Assembly (NCBI RefSeq): GCF_963676685.1
Contig: NC_092349.1
Location: 81,108,604-81,172,603, forward strand
Direction of reading: 5' to 3'
DNA: 64,000 bases
Source: Mytilus edulis
Taxonomy: Eukaryota; Mollusca; Bivalvia; Mytilida; Mytilidae
Under the pieces are notes generated by a model. It ran no database searches. It had not been told where the DNA came from and saw only the letters and a list, made by a program, of their open reading frames with translations. Position 1 is the first letter of the stretch, and every line of letters begins with the position of its first letter. Positions 10,076 to 18,074 of the stretch are shown piece after piece. Made by a program: the position numbers and the translations under genes.

Positions 10076-10471
10076 TTACAAATGAAATGATAACCATTTA
10101 CTCTTTAATCTTTTGCGATTTTGCGATTTTTCCACATTTCTTAAGAATTTTTCAGGAGACATCTTGATAGCTTTACCCTCTGCTGCACCATCATATTCAT
10201 CAACATCCATCCTATTTTCCTCTTGATTGTCTGATTTTGATCGATCTACAGTTTCTTTTAAATTTTTCAATTCTGTTTTTTGCAAAACCTGACCACTACC
10301 ATGTTGTTTGGTTACATCTTCTTCTAGGTTTATTTCTGTTTTTATACTGTCACTATCTTTACCATCATATTCCTTTTCTTTTTCTTTCACATTAACAATT
10401 TCACATTGGTTGGACATATTCATCAATCTTTCATATTTCTCCTTGGGTAATAGTATTAACTCCCGAGTCAT
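10076..10471 (-). CDS. Small charged Polinton protein with LPKEKYERLM start
   Basis: This 131-residue protein is highly hydrophilic. The N-terminal motif MTRELILLPKEKYERLM resembles starts of short proteins I have seen next to the ATPase and polymerase genes in animal Polintons; the function is unknown. The middle is rich in Lys, Glu, Asp and Ser and probably disordered. The C-terminus has MSPEKFLRNV and a basic patch (RKRLKSK). It overlaps the upstream 113-residue gene by 41 bases. The pattern could suit a scaffold or minor virion role, but that is inference only. Confidence 0.6.
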   Translation of the reverse strand: MTRELILLPKEKYERLMNMSNQCEIVNVKEKEKEYDGKDSDSIKTEINLEEDVTKQHGSGQVLQKTELKNLKETVDRSKSDNQEENRMDVDEYDGAAEGKAIKMSPEKFLRNVEKSQNRKRLKSKWLSFHL

Positions 10472-10772
10472 AGTATTTGAAAAAAGATGATATCAATGTT
10501 GGAATAATAACAATTATCTTCAGTAAACGTTTTCTCCTCAACTGAGGTGTTATATTATTAACTACCACAGCACGAATGAACTTTGCAAAAGTTGAAAGAT
10601 TCCTTTTAACCCTCTCAGACAATGGTATGACGCTTTTTAGACAGTTGAATACTATTTCTACTAATAGTTGTAATTGTCTGTGGTCCGTGCTTTTTATGAT
10701 TTGAGCAGATTGTTCAGGTGTAGTGTTCGCCAATAATTTAAGGAAGCTTCTACTTGATTCTTTTAAAATCAT
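10431..10772 (-). CDS. Conserved small basic/hydrophobic Polinton protein
   Basis: This 113-residue protein has helical, Leu-rich repeats of charge: FLKLLANTTPEQ, then NCLKSVIPLSERVKR, then LRRKRLLKIIVIIPTL. That layout (helix, an N-L-..-PLS turn with a basic stretch, a basic segment, a hydrophobic tail) matches a small protein I recall as widespread in animal Maverick/adintovirus genomes, where it sits between ATPase and polymerase. Its role is not established to my knowledge; a virion or DNA-packaging protein is possible. It overlaps the ATPase stop by 4 bases and the next gene by 41 bases. Confidence 0.65.
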   Translation of the reverse strand: MILKESSRSFLKLLANTTPEQSAQIIKSTDHRQLQLLVEIVFNCLKSVIPLSERVKRNLSTFAKFIRAVVVNNITPQLRRKRLLKIIVIIPTLISSFFKYYDSGVNTITQGEI

Positions 10773-11419
10773 TTTGGTTGATAAACAATCGTGTCCTCCC
10801 CCGGAAAAGGATTTGCGCGCAACTGATATTCAGGGTTTGAACCTGGTGCTATATCCACTATCAAGCAATTGTATGGTCTGCTAATTGCACGTTGGTAAAC
10901 GTCCATGAAAAAGCGAACTTGACCTGGAAACATTTGTCGAGCTAAAGATTGTATTTGCAGTGAATCTCTACCATTTTTGAAAAGAAAAAAGACGTGAGAA
11001 TTCAAACTGATTGATCGCATAACCTTCCCCTTCTGATATAAATTTTGTAGTATAAAAATAATTGATGTTAAGGTGTGATGACTTAAAACGCAATAAATCT
11101 TCTGCATCAGTTTACAGTCCACTACTTCATCCATTTTATCATCAATGATCCATAATGTGTGTATATCCTTATCAACAAGAAAATCACTTTCATCAGGCAG
11201 TTCCAGTTGAAATGAAATGTTGGAGACAGTTTTTTTCAATTCATCGAAGACATCTTGCCATATGCTGTAACAGTAGTATATCTTCTGAGGTGGTATTGTA
11301 AACATTTCCTGAGCGTTCTCTAATAATCTTTTAATGTATGTAGTTTTTCCTGAACCCGTTGGACCGACACATATTGAAGTCATGGGTGTTTGAAATTTCA
11401 CCAAACTCATGATGATCAC
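10769..11419 (-). CDS. Genome-packaging ATPase (FtsK/HerA, A32-like)
   Basis: This 216-residue P-loop ATPase belongs to the family that pumps viral DNA into capsids. Walker A is GPTGSGKTT (residues 19-27). Walker B is TLWIIDD (88-94). A sensor-like region ILQNLYQKGKVMR (124-134) precedes NSHVFFLFKNGRD (140-152). The size and motif spacing are usual for Polintons, virophages and adintoviruses. A second Met (residue 4) could equally be the start. It lies 53 bases downstream of the protease gene and overlaps the next gene by 4 bases. Confidence 0.95.
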   Translation of the reverse strand: MIIMSLVKFQTPMTSICVGPTGSGKTTYIKRLLENAQEMFTIPPQKIYYCYSIWQDVFDELKKTVSNISFQLELPDESDFLVDKDIHTLWIIDDKMDEVVDCKLMQKIYCVLSHHTLTSIIFILQNLYQKGKVMRSISLNSHVFFLFKNGRDSLQIQSLARQMFPGQVRFFMDVYQRAISRPYNCLIVDIAPGSNPEYQLRANPFPGEDTIVYQPK

Positions 11420-11472
11420 CTCTTGCTCGAATGATGATTGTTACCATGTGTCTCATCATTTTAAACACTTTT

Positions 11473-11940
11473 TCATATGCAGTGTGAATAGGTTTTACCA
11501 ATCACATTGAAAACAAAGATGTCGTTTGCTTGATGATTATCACTGAAAAAATCGTGAATGTTAGTTAGATCATACTCTCTACATAAGAGTGATAAGATGA
11601 AAATGCAATATTGACCGCATACTGATGAATTCTCACTCTGTAATCGTTTTTGATTTATTTCCAGAGATATCGCATTGTGTTCAAAGAATTTTAAGAAGTG
11701 ACGTGAATAATAATCGGGAGAGTGTGCGAAGCTGTCGAAAAATATCCCTCTTCGTTCCTCATTTATGAAAAAGGCGATCCAGTGTGCACCATTCTCAAAA
11801 TGATTTTCAGTGTTACAAATAAATCCCATGGGTCGATTTCTCACTATCTTAGGTATCTGATCTGCTGCAAATATACCAACAATTTTATCCTTCATTAGTT
11901 CATCACAATTAATCATACACTCCAATTGCATAGTGTTCAT
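11473..11940 (-). CDS. Adenain-like cysteine maturation protease
   Basis: This 155-residue protein is a C5/Ulp1-fold protease that should process capsid precursors during virion maturation. The catalytic set is in the usual order: His53 in GAHWIAFF, Asp69 in FFDSFA, Gln101, and Cys108 in SSVCGQYC. The distances match adenovirus endopeptidase and animal Polinton proteases. Its ATG overlaps the stop of the major capsid gene by 4 bases (ATGA type), which suggests coupled translation or a tightly packed late transcript. No lesion was seen. Confidence 0.93.
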   Translation of the reverse strand: MNTMQLECMINCDELMKDKIVGIFAADQIPKIVRNRPMGFICNTENHFENGAHWIAFFINEERRGIFFDSFAHSPDYYSRHFLKFFEHNAISLEINQKRLQSENSSVCGQYCIFILSLLCREYDLTNIHDFFSDNHQANDIFVFNVIGKTYSHCI

Positions 11941-13259
11941 TCTTGAATTATGATGTCTCGAGTTTGAGTTATTTCAAAATATCCACTAAATTCACTATAA
12001 ATGATTATAGTTGTTGGTTCAGTGAGGGGAGAATCAAATGTGCATTCCAAATTGACACGTTCATTCCTTTTCAATGTTAAATAATCTAAACCTTCAAAAA
12101 TTGGTTCCAGTTGAAAGGCATACAAGGCATATCCTTCAGAAAAACTGTCTCTGTTTAATCCATTACCACAGTCTTGCAGAGTTTTCCCAGCAACCTCAAA
12201 TAGATTGCGAAATGCAACAATGGATGATTCTCCACTTGACGAGTCAAATTTTACTCTGACAGGATTCCCGGAAACTGGCACTCCCTCAACTTTAAGATTT
12301 ATTTCACTTAGGTGGCAATGTTTGAATGTCCACGGACATAGTGAGTAGTCACCTGCTATGTTTTGACTCCCCGTAAAGGCTATCAATACCTTATTGGGTC
12401 TATTATTCTGGAATATGTTGTTGAAGTTAAAACTTATTTGACCAGCTGGAAGTGAAATTGTGCGAACATCATTTTGCACAATGGGATATTTAGCGTTTAC
12501 TGTCCTGAGTATAGAATCGTGGCCATATACAATGCCGGGGTGAACGTGGATCTTTGCTATTGATAGATACATATCTTCAATCTCAAGGTAATAATCAGCA
12601 TCTTCATCAACCGACATTAGATAAAATTCTGGTCTCGATCTGTAGAATTTCACAGTAACTCCTACTTGATTTAATATGTAACGATTCATTGAAAACAGGG
12701 GATGGAAAATGTTTCCTTCAAGATCAACAGTTTTACCATTTTTTATGTATGCTGTTCTTCTGTAGAGCCCAAGATTTGATCCTGTGTTACAATCTGCATC
12801 ATCCAATGTTCCTTGATGATCGTCTATCCATAATTGACTTGAGAGCTGCGATTCTTTAGCTTCTTTCCCATATTTCAATAAAGTTTGCATATAAGCTTTG
12901 TAAGGGTAAAATCCTGTTGAAGATGTGACAATTTTATTTTGAATTAAAACATCTATTTGATTAAATAATGCATGCAAAACATAGTTCACAGGCCCGCAAT
13001 TAACGTCACTGCTATCTGCTATGGTTCCATCTCCTCTTTTAAGTCTTAGACGTACATGCATTGTTGATTTACTTAAGTCTAGATACTCTGTTCCACCAGA
13101 TATGTGAAACTCTATTGGCGATGTCTTTGTAAAAGTTGCAGCTGGTCGAATATGTTCATATGTGATTCTTGTGACTGCAGTTTGATGACCTGGTAGATTG
13201 AATAAAGACAACTGACTTGGTTGCAGCTCATGAAATGTTTCAGGATTTATTTTAGCCAT
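11937..13259 (-). CDS. Major capsid protein (double jelly-roll)
   Basis: This 440-residue protein should form the hexons of an icosahedral virion. The N-terminal part carries the pattern seen in Polinton/adintovirus major capsid proteins: a LSLFNLPGHQTAV segment (residues 17-29), then SPIEFHISG (47-55) and EYLDLSKS (58-65), where the first strands of jelly-roll 1 begin. The rest is strand-rich with regular YDSIL-type and EDMYLSIAKI segments, ending in a typical IIIYSEFSGYFEI strand. It sits between the protease and the basic core-like gene. The reading frame is intact. Confidence 0.93.
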   Translation of the reverse strand: MAKINPETFHELQPSQLSLFNLPGHQTAVTRITYEHIRPAATFTKTSPIEFHISGGTEYLDLSKSTMHVRLRLKRGDGTIADSSDVNCGPVNYVLHALFNQIDVLIQNKIVTSSTGFYPYKAYMQTLLKYGKEAKESQLSSQLWIDDHQGTLDDADCNTGSNLGLYRRTAYIKNGKTVDLEGNIFHPLFSMNRYILNQVGVTVKFYRSRPEFYLMSVDEDADYYLEIEDMYLSIAKIHVHPGIVYGHDSILRTVNAKYPIVQNDVRTISLPAGQISFNFNNIFQNNRPNKVLIAFTGSQNIAGDYSLCPWTFKHCHLSEINLKVEGVPVSGNPVRVKFDSSSGESSIVAFRNLFEVAGKTLQDCGNGLNRDSFSEGYALYAFQLEPIFEGLDYLTLKRNERVNLECTFDSPLTEPTTIIIYSEFSGYFEITQTRDIIIQE

Positions 13260-13267
13260 TTTGAATT

Positions 13268-13738
13268 TTACTGGAAAATATCCTTTTCAATTAGCTGATT
13301 CTTTAATCTTTTTTTCACACTCTGTACACTTCCTTTCTTACTGTTTGTTTTATTTTTCCTTCCTCCTTTCTTTGTCTTTTTCGTTTTCTTCTGCTCCCCT
13401 CTATGGCTTTTTCTATTACTGTTTTGTAACTTCCCACGTTTGCGTTTTATCTTTTTCACAGCTCGACTAATTTCCGACTTAGCATTTTCCACCTGCTGCT
13501 GTGCATGTGTTACAAGTTTAATGGGTGATTGCGCATGTGGTTTACTTTGTGGTAATGTGATTGGTTCCATGAAGCTAGCTGCTGAATTAGTGAGGGAACC
13601 ACCACTCTGGATAGTTCTTCTGTATGAATTATTAAGATATGAATTGTGATGTTTGTCATTCGCTAGATTTTCATAGTACATTATCCATGTCCTAGGGTCT
13701 AGCACATATTGAGAATTGTTCAATTCCATGATTATCAT
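13268..13738 (-). CDS. Basic core/minor virion-like protein
   Basis: This 156-residue protein has two parts. The N-terminal 60 residues contain LDPRTWIMYYENLAN and a short Gly-Gly loop (QSGGSL). The C-terminal half (residues about 90-150) is extremely rich in Lys and Arg, including RAVKKIKRKRG and KKTKKTKKGGRKNKT. By composition and position beside the capsid genes it could condense DNA in the virion, as adenovirus core proteins do; this is inference. It overlaps the penton gene by 4 bases and is 8 bases from the major capsid gene. Confidence 0.65.
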   Translation of the reverse strand: MIIMELNNSQYVLDPRTWIMYYENLANDKHHNSYLNNSYRRTIQSGGSLTNSAASFMEPITLPQSKPHAQSPIKLVTHAQQQVENAKSEISRAVKKIKRKRGKLQNSNRKSHRGEQKKTKKTKKGGRKNKTNSKKGSVQSVKKRLKNQLIEKDIFQ

Positions 13739-14157
13739 GCAAAGTATGGATACGACCTGAAGTGCAGTGTAATCGACACTGGATTTTTTAAAAATGATGC
13801 ATGACTCCCTTGCATGTCAGTAATAAAGAATTCAATGTCTCTTATTTCACTTTTCACCACTGGAATGTATGCAAGTTGATCAAAGTGGTAGTATTCAGTT
13901 TGAGAGCAGCAACATATTCGCTTCAATAAGGGTTGTTTGTTACCATCGACTATTACATCACCGCATATGTTTGCATATATATATAGATCATTATTTGATG
14001 ATAATTTAATATCAACTAATGCGACTTTCCATTTTGATTTCATCACTATTGGCGTCTGAAGATATGTACGGAATTTGTGTGGTCTGTTATGTGGGTAAAT
14101 GTCTAAATTTTTGTTACTGTTAATGACCATGTAAAAGCTCATTTTAAAAGTCAACAA
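13735..14157 (-). CDS. Minor capsid/penton protein (single jelly-roll)
   Basis: This 140-residue protein matches the small capsid protein of Polintons that occupies the vertices. It starts with a strand-rich FKMSFYMVINSNKNLDIYP (residues 4-22). A WKVALVDIKL strand follows (residues 43-52), then a PLLKRI motif (76-81), a tyrosine-rich stretch and a terminal VSITLHFR strand. The internal Met at residue 6 is a possible alternative start. The gene overlaps the integrase stop by 14 bases. Confidence 0.85.
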   Translation of the reverse strand: MLTFKMSFYMVINSNKNLDIYPHNRPHKFRTYLQTPIVMKSKWKVALVDIKLSSNNDLYIYANICGDVIVDGNKQPLLKRICCCSQTEYYHFDQLAYIPVVKSEIRDIEFFITDMQGSHASFLKNPVSITLHFRSYPYFA

Positions 14158-15298
14158 TATCTCTCTCAGGAATCCACTGACAAAAACGTTTATCCCAATC
14201 CTGGAATTTTACATAACCCTCACGTTGACCATTCCGCCTTCGCCATTTAAGCACTTTCTCAACAAACCACAATGCGTCAGCCTCCTTTTTCACACGCTGC
14301 AACTCTGTATAATTGAAATTGCCTACAACTTCCTTGTCCAAAAAATCTTGTACTTTATAAAAGATTTTCCCATGTATTAGAAATCGTCTATATATTTTAA
14401 ATATTTCGGAGGTCCACTGTTGCTGATAAGCTCTTTGAAACGGTTTCTTCAAATGGCTCAGTCTTACCATGTCATTGATTTTAAAATGAAACTGTTTCCC
14501 TCTTTTACGTTGTACTTTTAATGTTTCTTTCTTTTCTCTGATTCGTTTTTCTTTGGGTGGAGTTTTAATATACATATATGCCCACAAATCATATTTGTTT
14601 TTCTCATTCACATCTTTTGGAGCTGTATTATTTAAACTTCTATGTGGCGTTGCATTATAACTTGCTACCAAATTTTGTAGAACATTGAGATAGCTATAAG
14701 TTCTATGCTTTGTAAAATATCGGAACATCATCCTCCGAAATGTCAAATTGACCCTCTCTGCTATTGACGCTTTACTACTGTCGGAATTTAAATAGACATG
14801 ATGGTAAATGTCATATTTTTTAAACACACGTTTCAAATCTTTGTTTTTGAATTCAGTTCCCGCATCTGTGGAAACCTTCAAAGGGATTTTACCATGTTTG
14901 AAGATTTTTTCAAATGCATCAGCTACTGTCTTCCCAAACTTGTTTTTTAATGGATAAATCCATAAAAACCGTGTGAAAATATCGATAACAACCAACAGGA
15001 AACGTGTCTTATTGTTATATTTCTGTATGTTGGATACATCCATAAGGTCAGCATCGTATTGCTCATACGGTTCCGATACAATTATTTTCACTCTTTTAAT
15101 TCTACGTTTTACAGGTTTTTGTAAATTGTAGTCGTCTATTTTTTCCATCCATTTCCTGATCTTGTATACGCTTGGTACATTTCCATCTCTTGATGTCTTC
15201 AACGTTTGATAAATTTTTTCAGCACTTAGGTATGCTCCCCCATTTGCTGTATTGTAATATACATTCCTAAGTTTTTCATCTAAATCATCATTTTCCAT
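14144..15298 (-). CDS. int: Retroviral-type integrase with C-terminal chromodomain-like module
   Basis: This 384-residue protein joins the linear element into host DNA. Its rve core has the DDE triad D84 (QYDADLMD), D145 (STDAGTEF) and E181 (SIAERVNLTF); the last two are separated by 35 residues, the hallmark D,D-35-E spacing. A helical N-terminal region (residues 1-60) and an SH3-like basic region (about 265-335) flank it. Residues about 342-382 (LWFVEKVLKWRRRNG, then VKFQDWDKRFCQWIPERDI) look like a chromodomain with aromatics at 345, 365 and 368, a plausible targeting module. The frame is intact. It overlaps the 118-aa gene by 11 bases and the penton gene by 14. Confidence 0.95.
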   Translation of the reverse strand: MENDDLDEKLRNVYYNTANGGAYLSAEKIYQTLKTSRDGNVPSVYKIRKWMEKIDDYNLQKPVKRRIKRVKIIVSEPYEQYDADLMDVSNIQKYNNKTRFLLVVIDIFTRFLWIYPLKNKFGKTVADAFEKIFKHGKIPLKVSTDAGTEFKNKDLKRVFKKYDIYHHVYLNSDSSKASIAERVNLTFRRMMFRYFTKHRTYSYLNVLQNLVASYNATPHRSLNNTAPKDVNEKNKYDLWAYMYIKTPPKEKRIREKKETLKVQRKRGKQFHFKINDMVRLSHLKKPFQRAYQQQWTSEIFKIYRRFLIHGKIFYKVQDFLDKEVVGNFNYTELQRVKKEADALWFVEKVLKWRRRNGQREGYVKFQDWDKRFCQWIPERDIVDF

Positions 15299-15644
15299 TG
15301 TTAAAAATAGGTTCCAAATCTATCATTTTTTCAACTTTATCTATTATGCGAGATGCTCTGTGCGGTGTTTTCAATATAGTATTTTTCCAATCTGTTGATT
15401 GTAAAAATGTAAGTTGATAGTAGACTCTCACATTATCTGGAATATTTGATTGTCTGACTAAATTAACAAAATCGGTGTACACTTTATCTGTTTCTACTTG
15501 ATAAAAAAAATCCCATGCATTTCCTCCACTTATGTGTTCCACTTGATTTTCCTTCTTCAGAATGTCAAAAACTGACTTTGCATATATTATATCGAATATG
15601 TTATCAAGTCTGGCTATATTTTCACATGATTCTATCTCATCCAT
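15288..15644 (-). CDS. Unknown 118-aa protein, first gene of the minus cluster
   Basis: This short acidic/helical protein was not recognised. It has mixed polar helices with regularly placed aromatics (NAWDFFYQVETDKVYTDFV, residues 43-61) and a moderately basic end. It overlaps the integrase start by 11 bases, so the two probably share a transcript. A TATAAATT sequence lies about 20-27 bases upstream of its ATG on the minus strand. It is the gene nearest the right terminus of the element. Confidence 0.55.
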   Translation of the reverse strand: MDEIESCENIARLDNIFDIIYAKSVFDILKKENQVEHISGGNAWDFFYQVETDKVYTDFVNLVRQSNIPDNVRVYYQLTFLQSTDWKNTILKTPHRASRIIDKVEKMIDLEPIFNNGK

Positions 15645-15663
15645 GTTTTATTAATAATAATAA

Positions 15664-15671
15664 TAATTTAT
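15664..15671 (-). promoter_or_regulatory. Possible TATA box of the integrase/capsid cluster
   Basis: TATAAATT on the minus strand lies 20-27 bases before the ATG at 15644, next to an (ATT)n tract. The distance is short for a TATA box if the ATG is not very close to the transcription start, so the call is weak. Confidence 0.25.
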
Positions 15672-15691
15672 AATGTATGATATTTTTGTTT

Positions 15692-15733
15692 GGGTTAGGG
15701 TTAGGGTTAGGGTTAGGGTTAGGGTTAGGGTTA
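15692..15733. repeat. Seven telomere-type GGGTTA hexamers
   Basis: The array is perfect: 42 bases, seven units of GGGTTA with no mismatch, the animal telomere motif. It lies 48 bases outside the first gene of the minus cluster, near where the right Polinton terminus should be. Confidence 0.97.
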
Positions 15734-15786
15734 ATTATTATATTTACCAATTAAACTTTTATCAAATTAAAGCTCTCAAATTGTTT

Positions 15787-15975
15787 TAAATGTTCCTTTT
15801 ACTACTTCCATATCCAGCATATCAACAATTTAAATGATTGGTAATGCGTTAAATTGTTTAATGAAATGAAAATTTTTTTTAAATGTTCAATTTACTTTTA
15901 CTACTTCCATATCCAGCATATCAACAATGTTAAATTGATTGGTAATGCATTAAAATTGTTTAATGCAGTGAAAAA
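15787..15975. repeat. Tandem duplication of about 95 bp beside the right Polinton end
   Basis: Two copies share CTTCCATATCCAGCATATCA, GATTGGTAATGC and TTGTTTAATG in the same order (starts near 15787 and 15885). It may be a subterminal repeat of the element. A 135-residue plus-strand frame starting at 15854 crosses it but is AT-driven and not supported. Confidence 0.75.
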
Positions 15976-17750
15976 AAAAATAAAAACATTCTTTTATATT
16001 TTACAAATTAAAAATCAATATTTTGATATTATCCAACAAATATATTATGCAATTTTTGCTGACGGGGGCAAAATTTTTGTCAACGTGGCAAAAATATTTG
16101 CTGCTGCCACACAATATATACTACTCATTTCTCTAAAATATCAAAAACAAAATACTCATTGTTTAATGCAAGAGCTATCAAACGCGAGAGAAAAGATAAA
16201 TAACGCGTCATACATTTCTAAATCACTTCTTTTAATATCAATTGGAGAAATAAAAAAATAATAAAAAAATTCTTCAATGTAATTAGATATTATTGCTTCG
16301 GACAATATTGATACAATATTGAGAAAGTTCTATAGTGCTCTCATCCTATGCCGTGACACATTATTAAGCCGTGACACAATAAAAATTTCAAATGAAAATC
16401 AATGAATCAGTTCACATAAATTAACACATTCCAAAACATTATTTATTCTCTTCTTCGGTTATAGGTTGCATTTCTGTAAATATTGACAATGCAATTTCCC
16501 ATAGGAACTCCTTTTACGGCTAAAACTGTACCACTTTAACCATGAAGTTTTGAAAAATATCTTATCCTAGAATTGAAAGTTTATATGCACCACAATTTTT
16601 TTCAAAGATCAAAATATAGGGCTGTGCGGCATATTTTCAACGTTTATATGCCCTGAACTTCTCAGAGTTTAAACTGACACTAACTTTTTTAACTACCACT
16701 ACCTCGAATGAAAGGTTACCACAGATTTCAATGTAAACAATATGCACGTGTATATTTACTGGTAACATTCCCAAGTTATGTCTCTGTGAGACGAAACACA
16801 GAGAGCATAACTGGGAACCAGTATGTAAACAAAATTAGTTTTCTATGAATATTCAAGATCTCCCCAAAAGAGGCGTGGTTTGAGAAACAGCTGTATTTAC
16901 AAAGTGCAATCAAAAAAGAGCTTATTTCTTTTCAAAACATTGTCTTCACATACATACAACACGGAAGCGCTTGAGACAATTGTCTTTTGATTTTTAAAAA
17001 GACTGTACTGTAAAACGTGATGTTTTTTTCTTTATGAAATAATGTCCATTAATAACTGATGTTCCATCAGAAAAAGTCGACCCCACTCATTAGTTTCTTC
17101 TCCTGTTAACATAATTATGACTCCCGATGTAGCTTTAAGGAGGAAGAGACAATTTTCCGCATCAGCACATAAATTGCAAAAAAATGACCGGTATTTATCA
17201 TATCAACGAATGTCTCATATCTGTCATCTTCTAATGTCTCGTCCTCTGAATTGGAATCCTAGCTCTCGCTCTACTTTGGCTTCCAACGAAATGCCAACTA
17301 GATCAGTAAACAAACAATGGCCATGCTCAAGGCACCCGCCACAATAGCATGACACGGTTCGAACTAGTACCGTTTGTAGATTTTTTGTTTCTACTCGATC
17401 ATTGTCGATGTATGGTCCGTATTCCCTTTATTGGTTTAAACGATTTTCTATTTCTAGGAATTTCTTCTACATATCTAAAAATTCTTCGATTGCACGCATA
17501 TGACAGTGGTGTTGTTAATCGTTAACAATTCTACAGCTGGACGTATCCGAAATTGTCCGCGTATAACGGCAATATCTGCTTGATTTTTCAAAAGTCCACC
17601 AGCGGCATACTGTGGACCTTTCTATGACAACTTTTAAATAGTTCCTAATTATTTGTTTATATCCAAATTCGGCTACAGATGCTACTTGGGTACCAATGCA
17701 ATGACCTATAATTGCATTTGTCTTCGTCATTAGAACTTAAGTCTTACTAG
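15976..17750. other. Non-coding flank of the Polinton
   Basis: No gene was recognised. The right terminus of the element must lie in or before the first part. CCGTGACACA-like words repeat at about 16350 and 16370. 17050-17740 has short, stop-interrupted frames on both strands that could be a decayed gene, but I could not assign them. Confidence 0.4.
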
Positions 17751-17756
17751 TGGATA

Positions 17757-17803
17757 AATGTCTCATTGGCAACCACACCACATCTCCTTATTTATATATT
17801 TTG
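17757..17803 (-). repeat. Fragment of mussel interspersed repeat A
   Basis: It matches the 5' part (minus strand) of the family whose start reads GATGTGGTATGATTGCCAAT, seen complete at 22845-23035. Confidence 0.7.
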
Positions 17804-17901
17804 ACAATATACAGATTATTTCACCCAATCCTATACTTTTTACCTTTTATTATAAGAAATATATTAGGTTTTTTAGTCTTCTTATATAACTAACAAAGTA
17901 A

Positions 17902-18018
17902 GACCGCGAGACCGTGCGGTCTAACAAAATTCTGATAATATCGTTAACAAAACTTGACAGTGCGATCAACCAACCACTAAAGAAAGTATAAGACCGTGAG
18001 ACCGTGCGGTCTAACAAA
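17902..18018. repeat. Two copies of an inverted-repeat motif AGACCG...CGGTCT
   Basis: At 17902-17929 and 17990-18017 nearly the same 28 bases occur. AGACCG is followed 10 bases later by CGGTCT, then AACAAA. The core GACCGTGCGGTC is itself an imperfect palindrome. The two copies differ at one base (C/T). They could form short hairpins or be binding sites for a dimeric factor. Confidence 0.7.
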
Positions 18019-18074
18019 TGTCTTATACAAGCAATAACAAAAATTTCCGTGCATTTATAACACGTGTACAACAT

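Noticed and set aside
15692-15733. A true chromosome end
   Set aside because: Only 42 bases, with tens of kilobases of gene-bearing DNA on both sides.
15854-16261. 135-residue plus-strand frame at the Polinton edge
   Set aside because: It runs through a tandem duplication with strongly AT-driven composition and no recognisable motif.
2346-16900. Terminal inverted repeats of the Polinton
   Set aside because: By-eye comparison of both flanks gave no convincing match; an alignment of 1-2722 against the reverse complement of 15650-18000 would decide.
17117-17730. Short frames on both strands that might be a gene
   Set aside because: Each is broken by stops, and switching frames gave no domain I could name; at best an old pseudogene.
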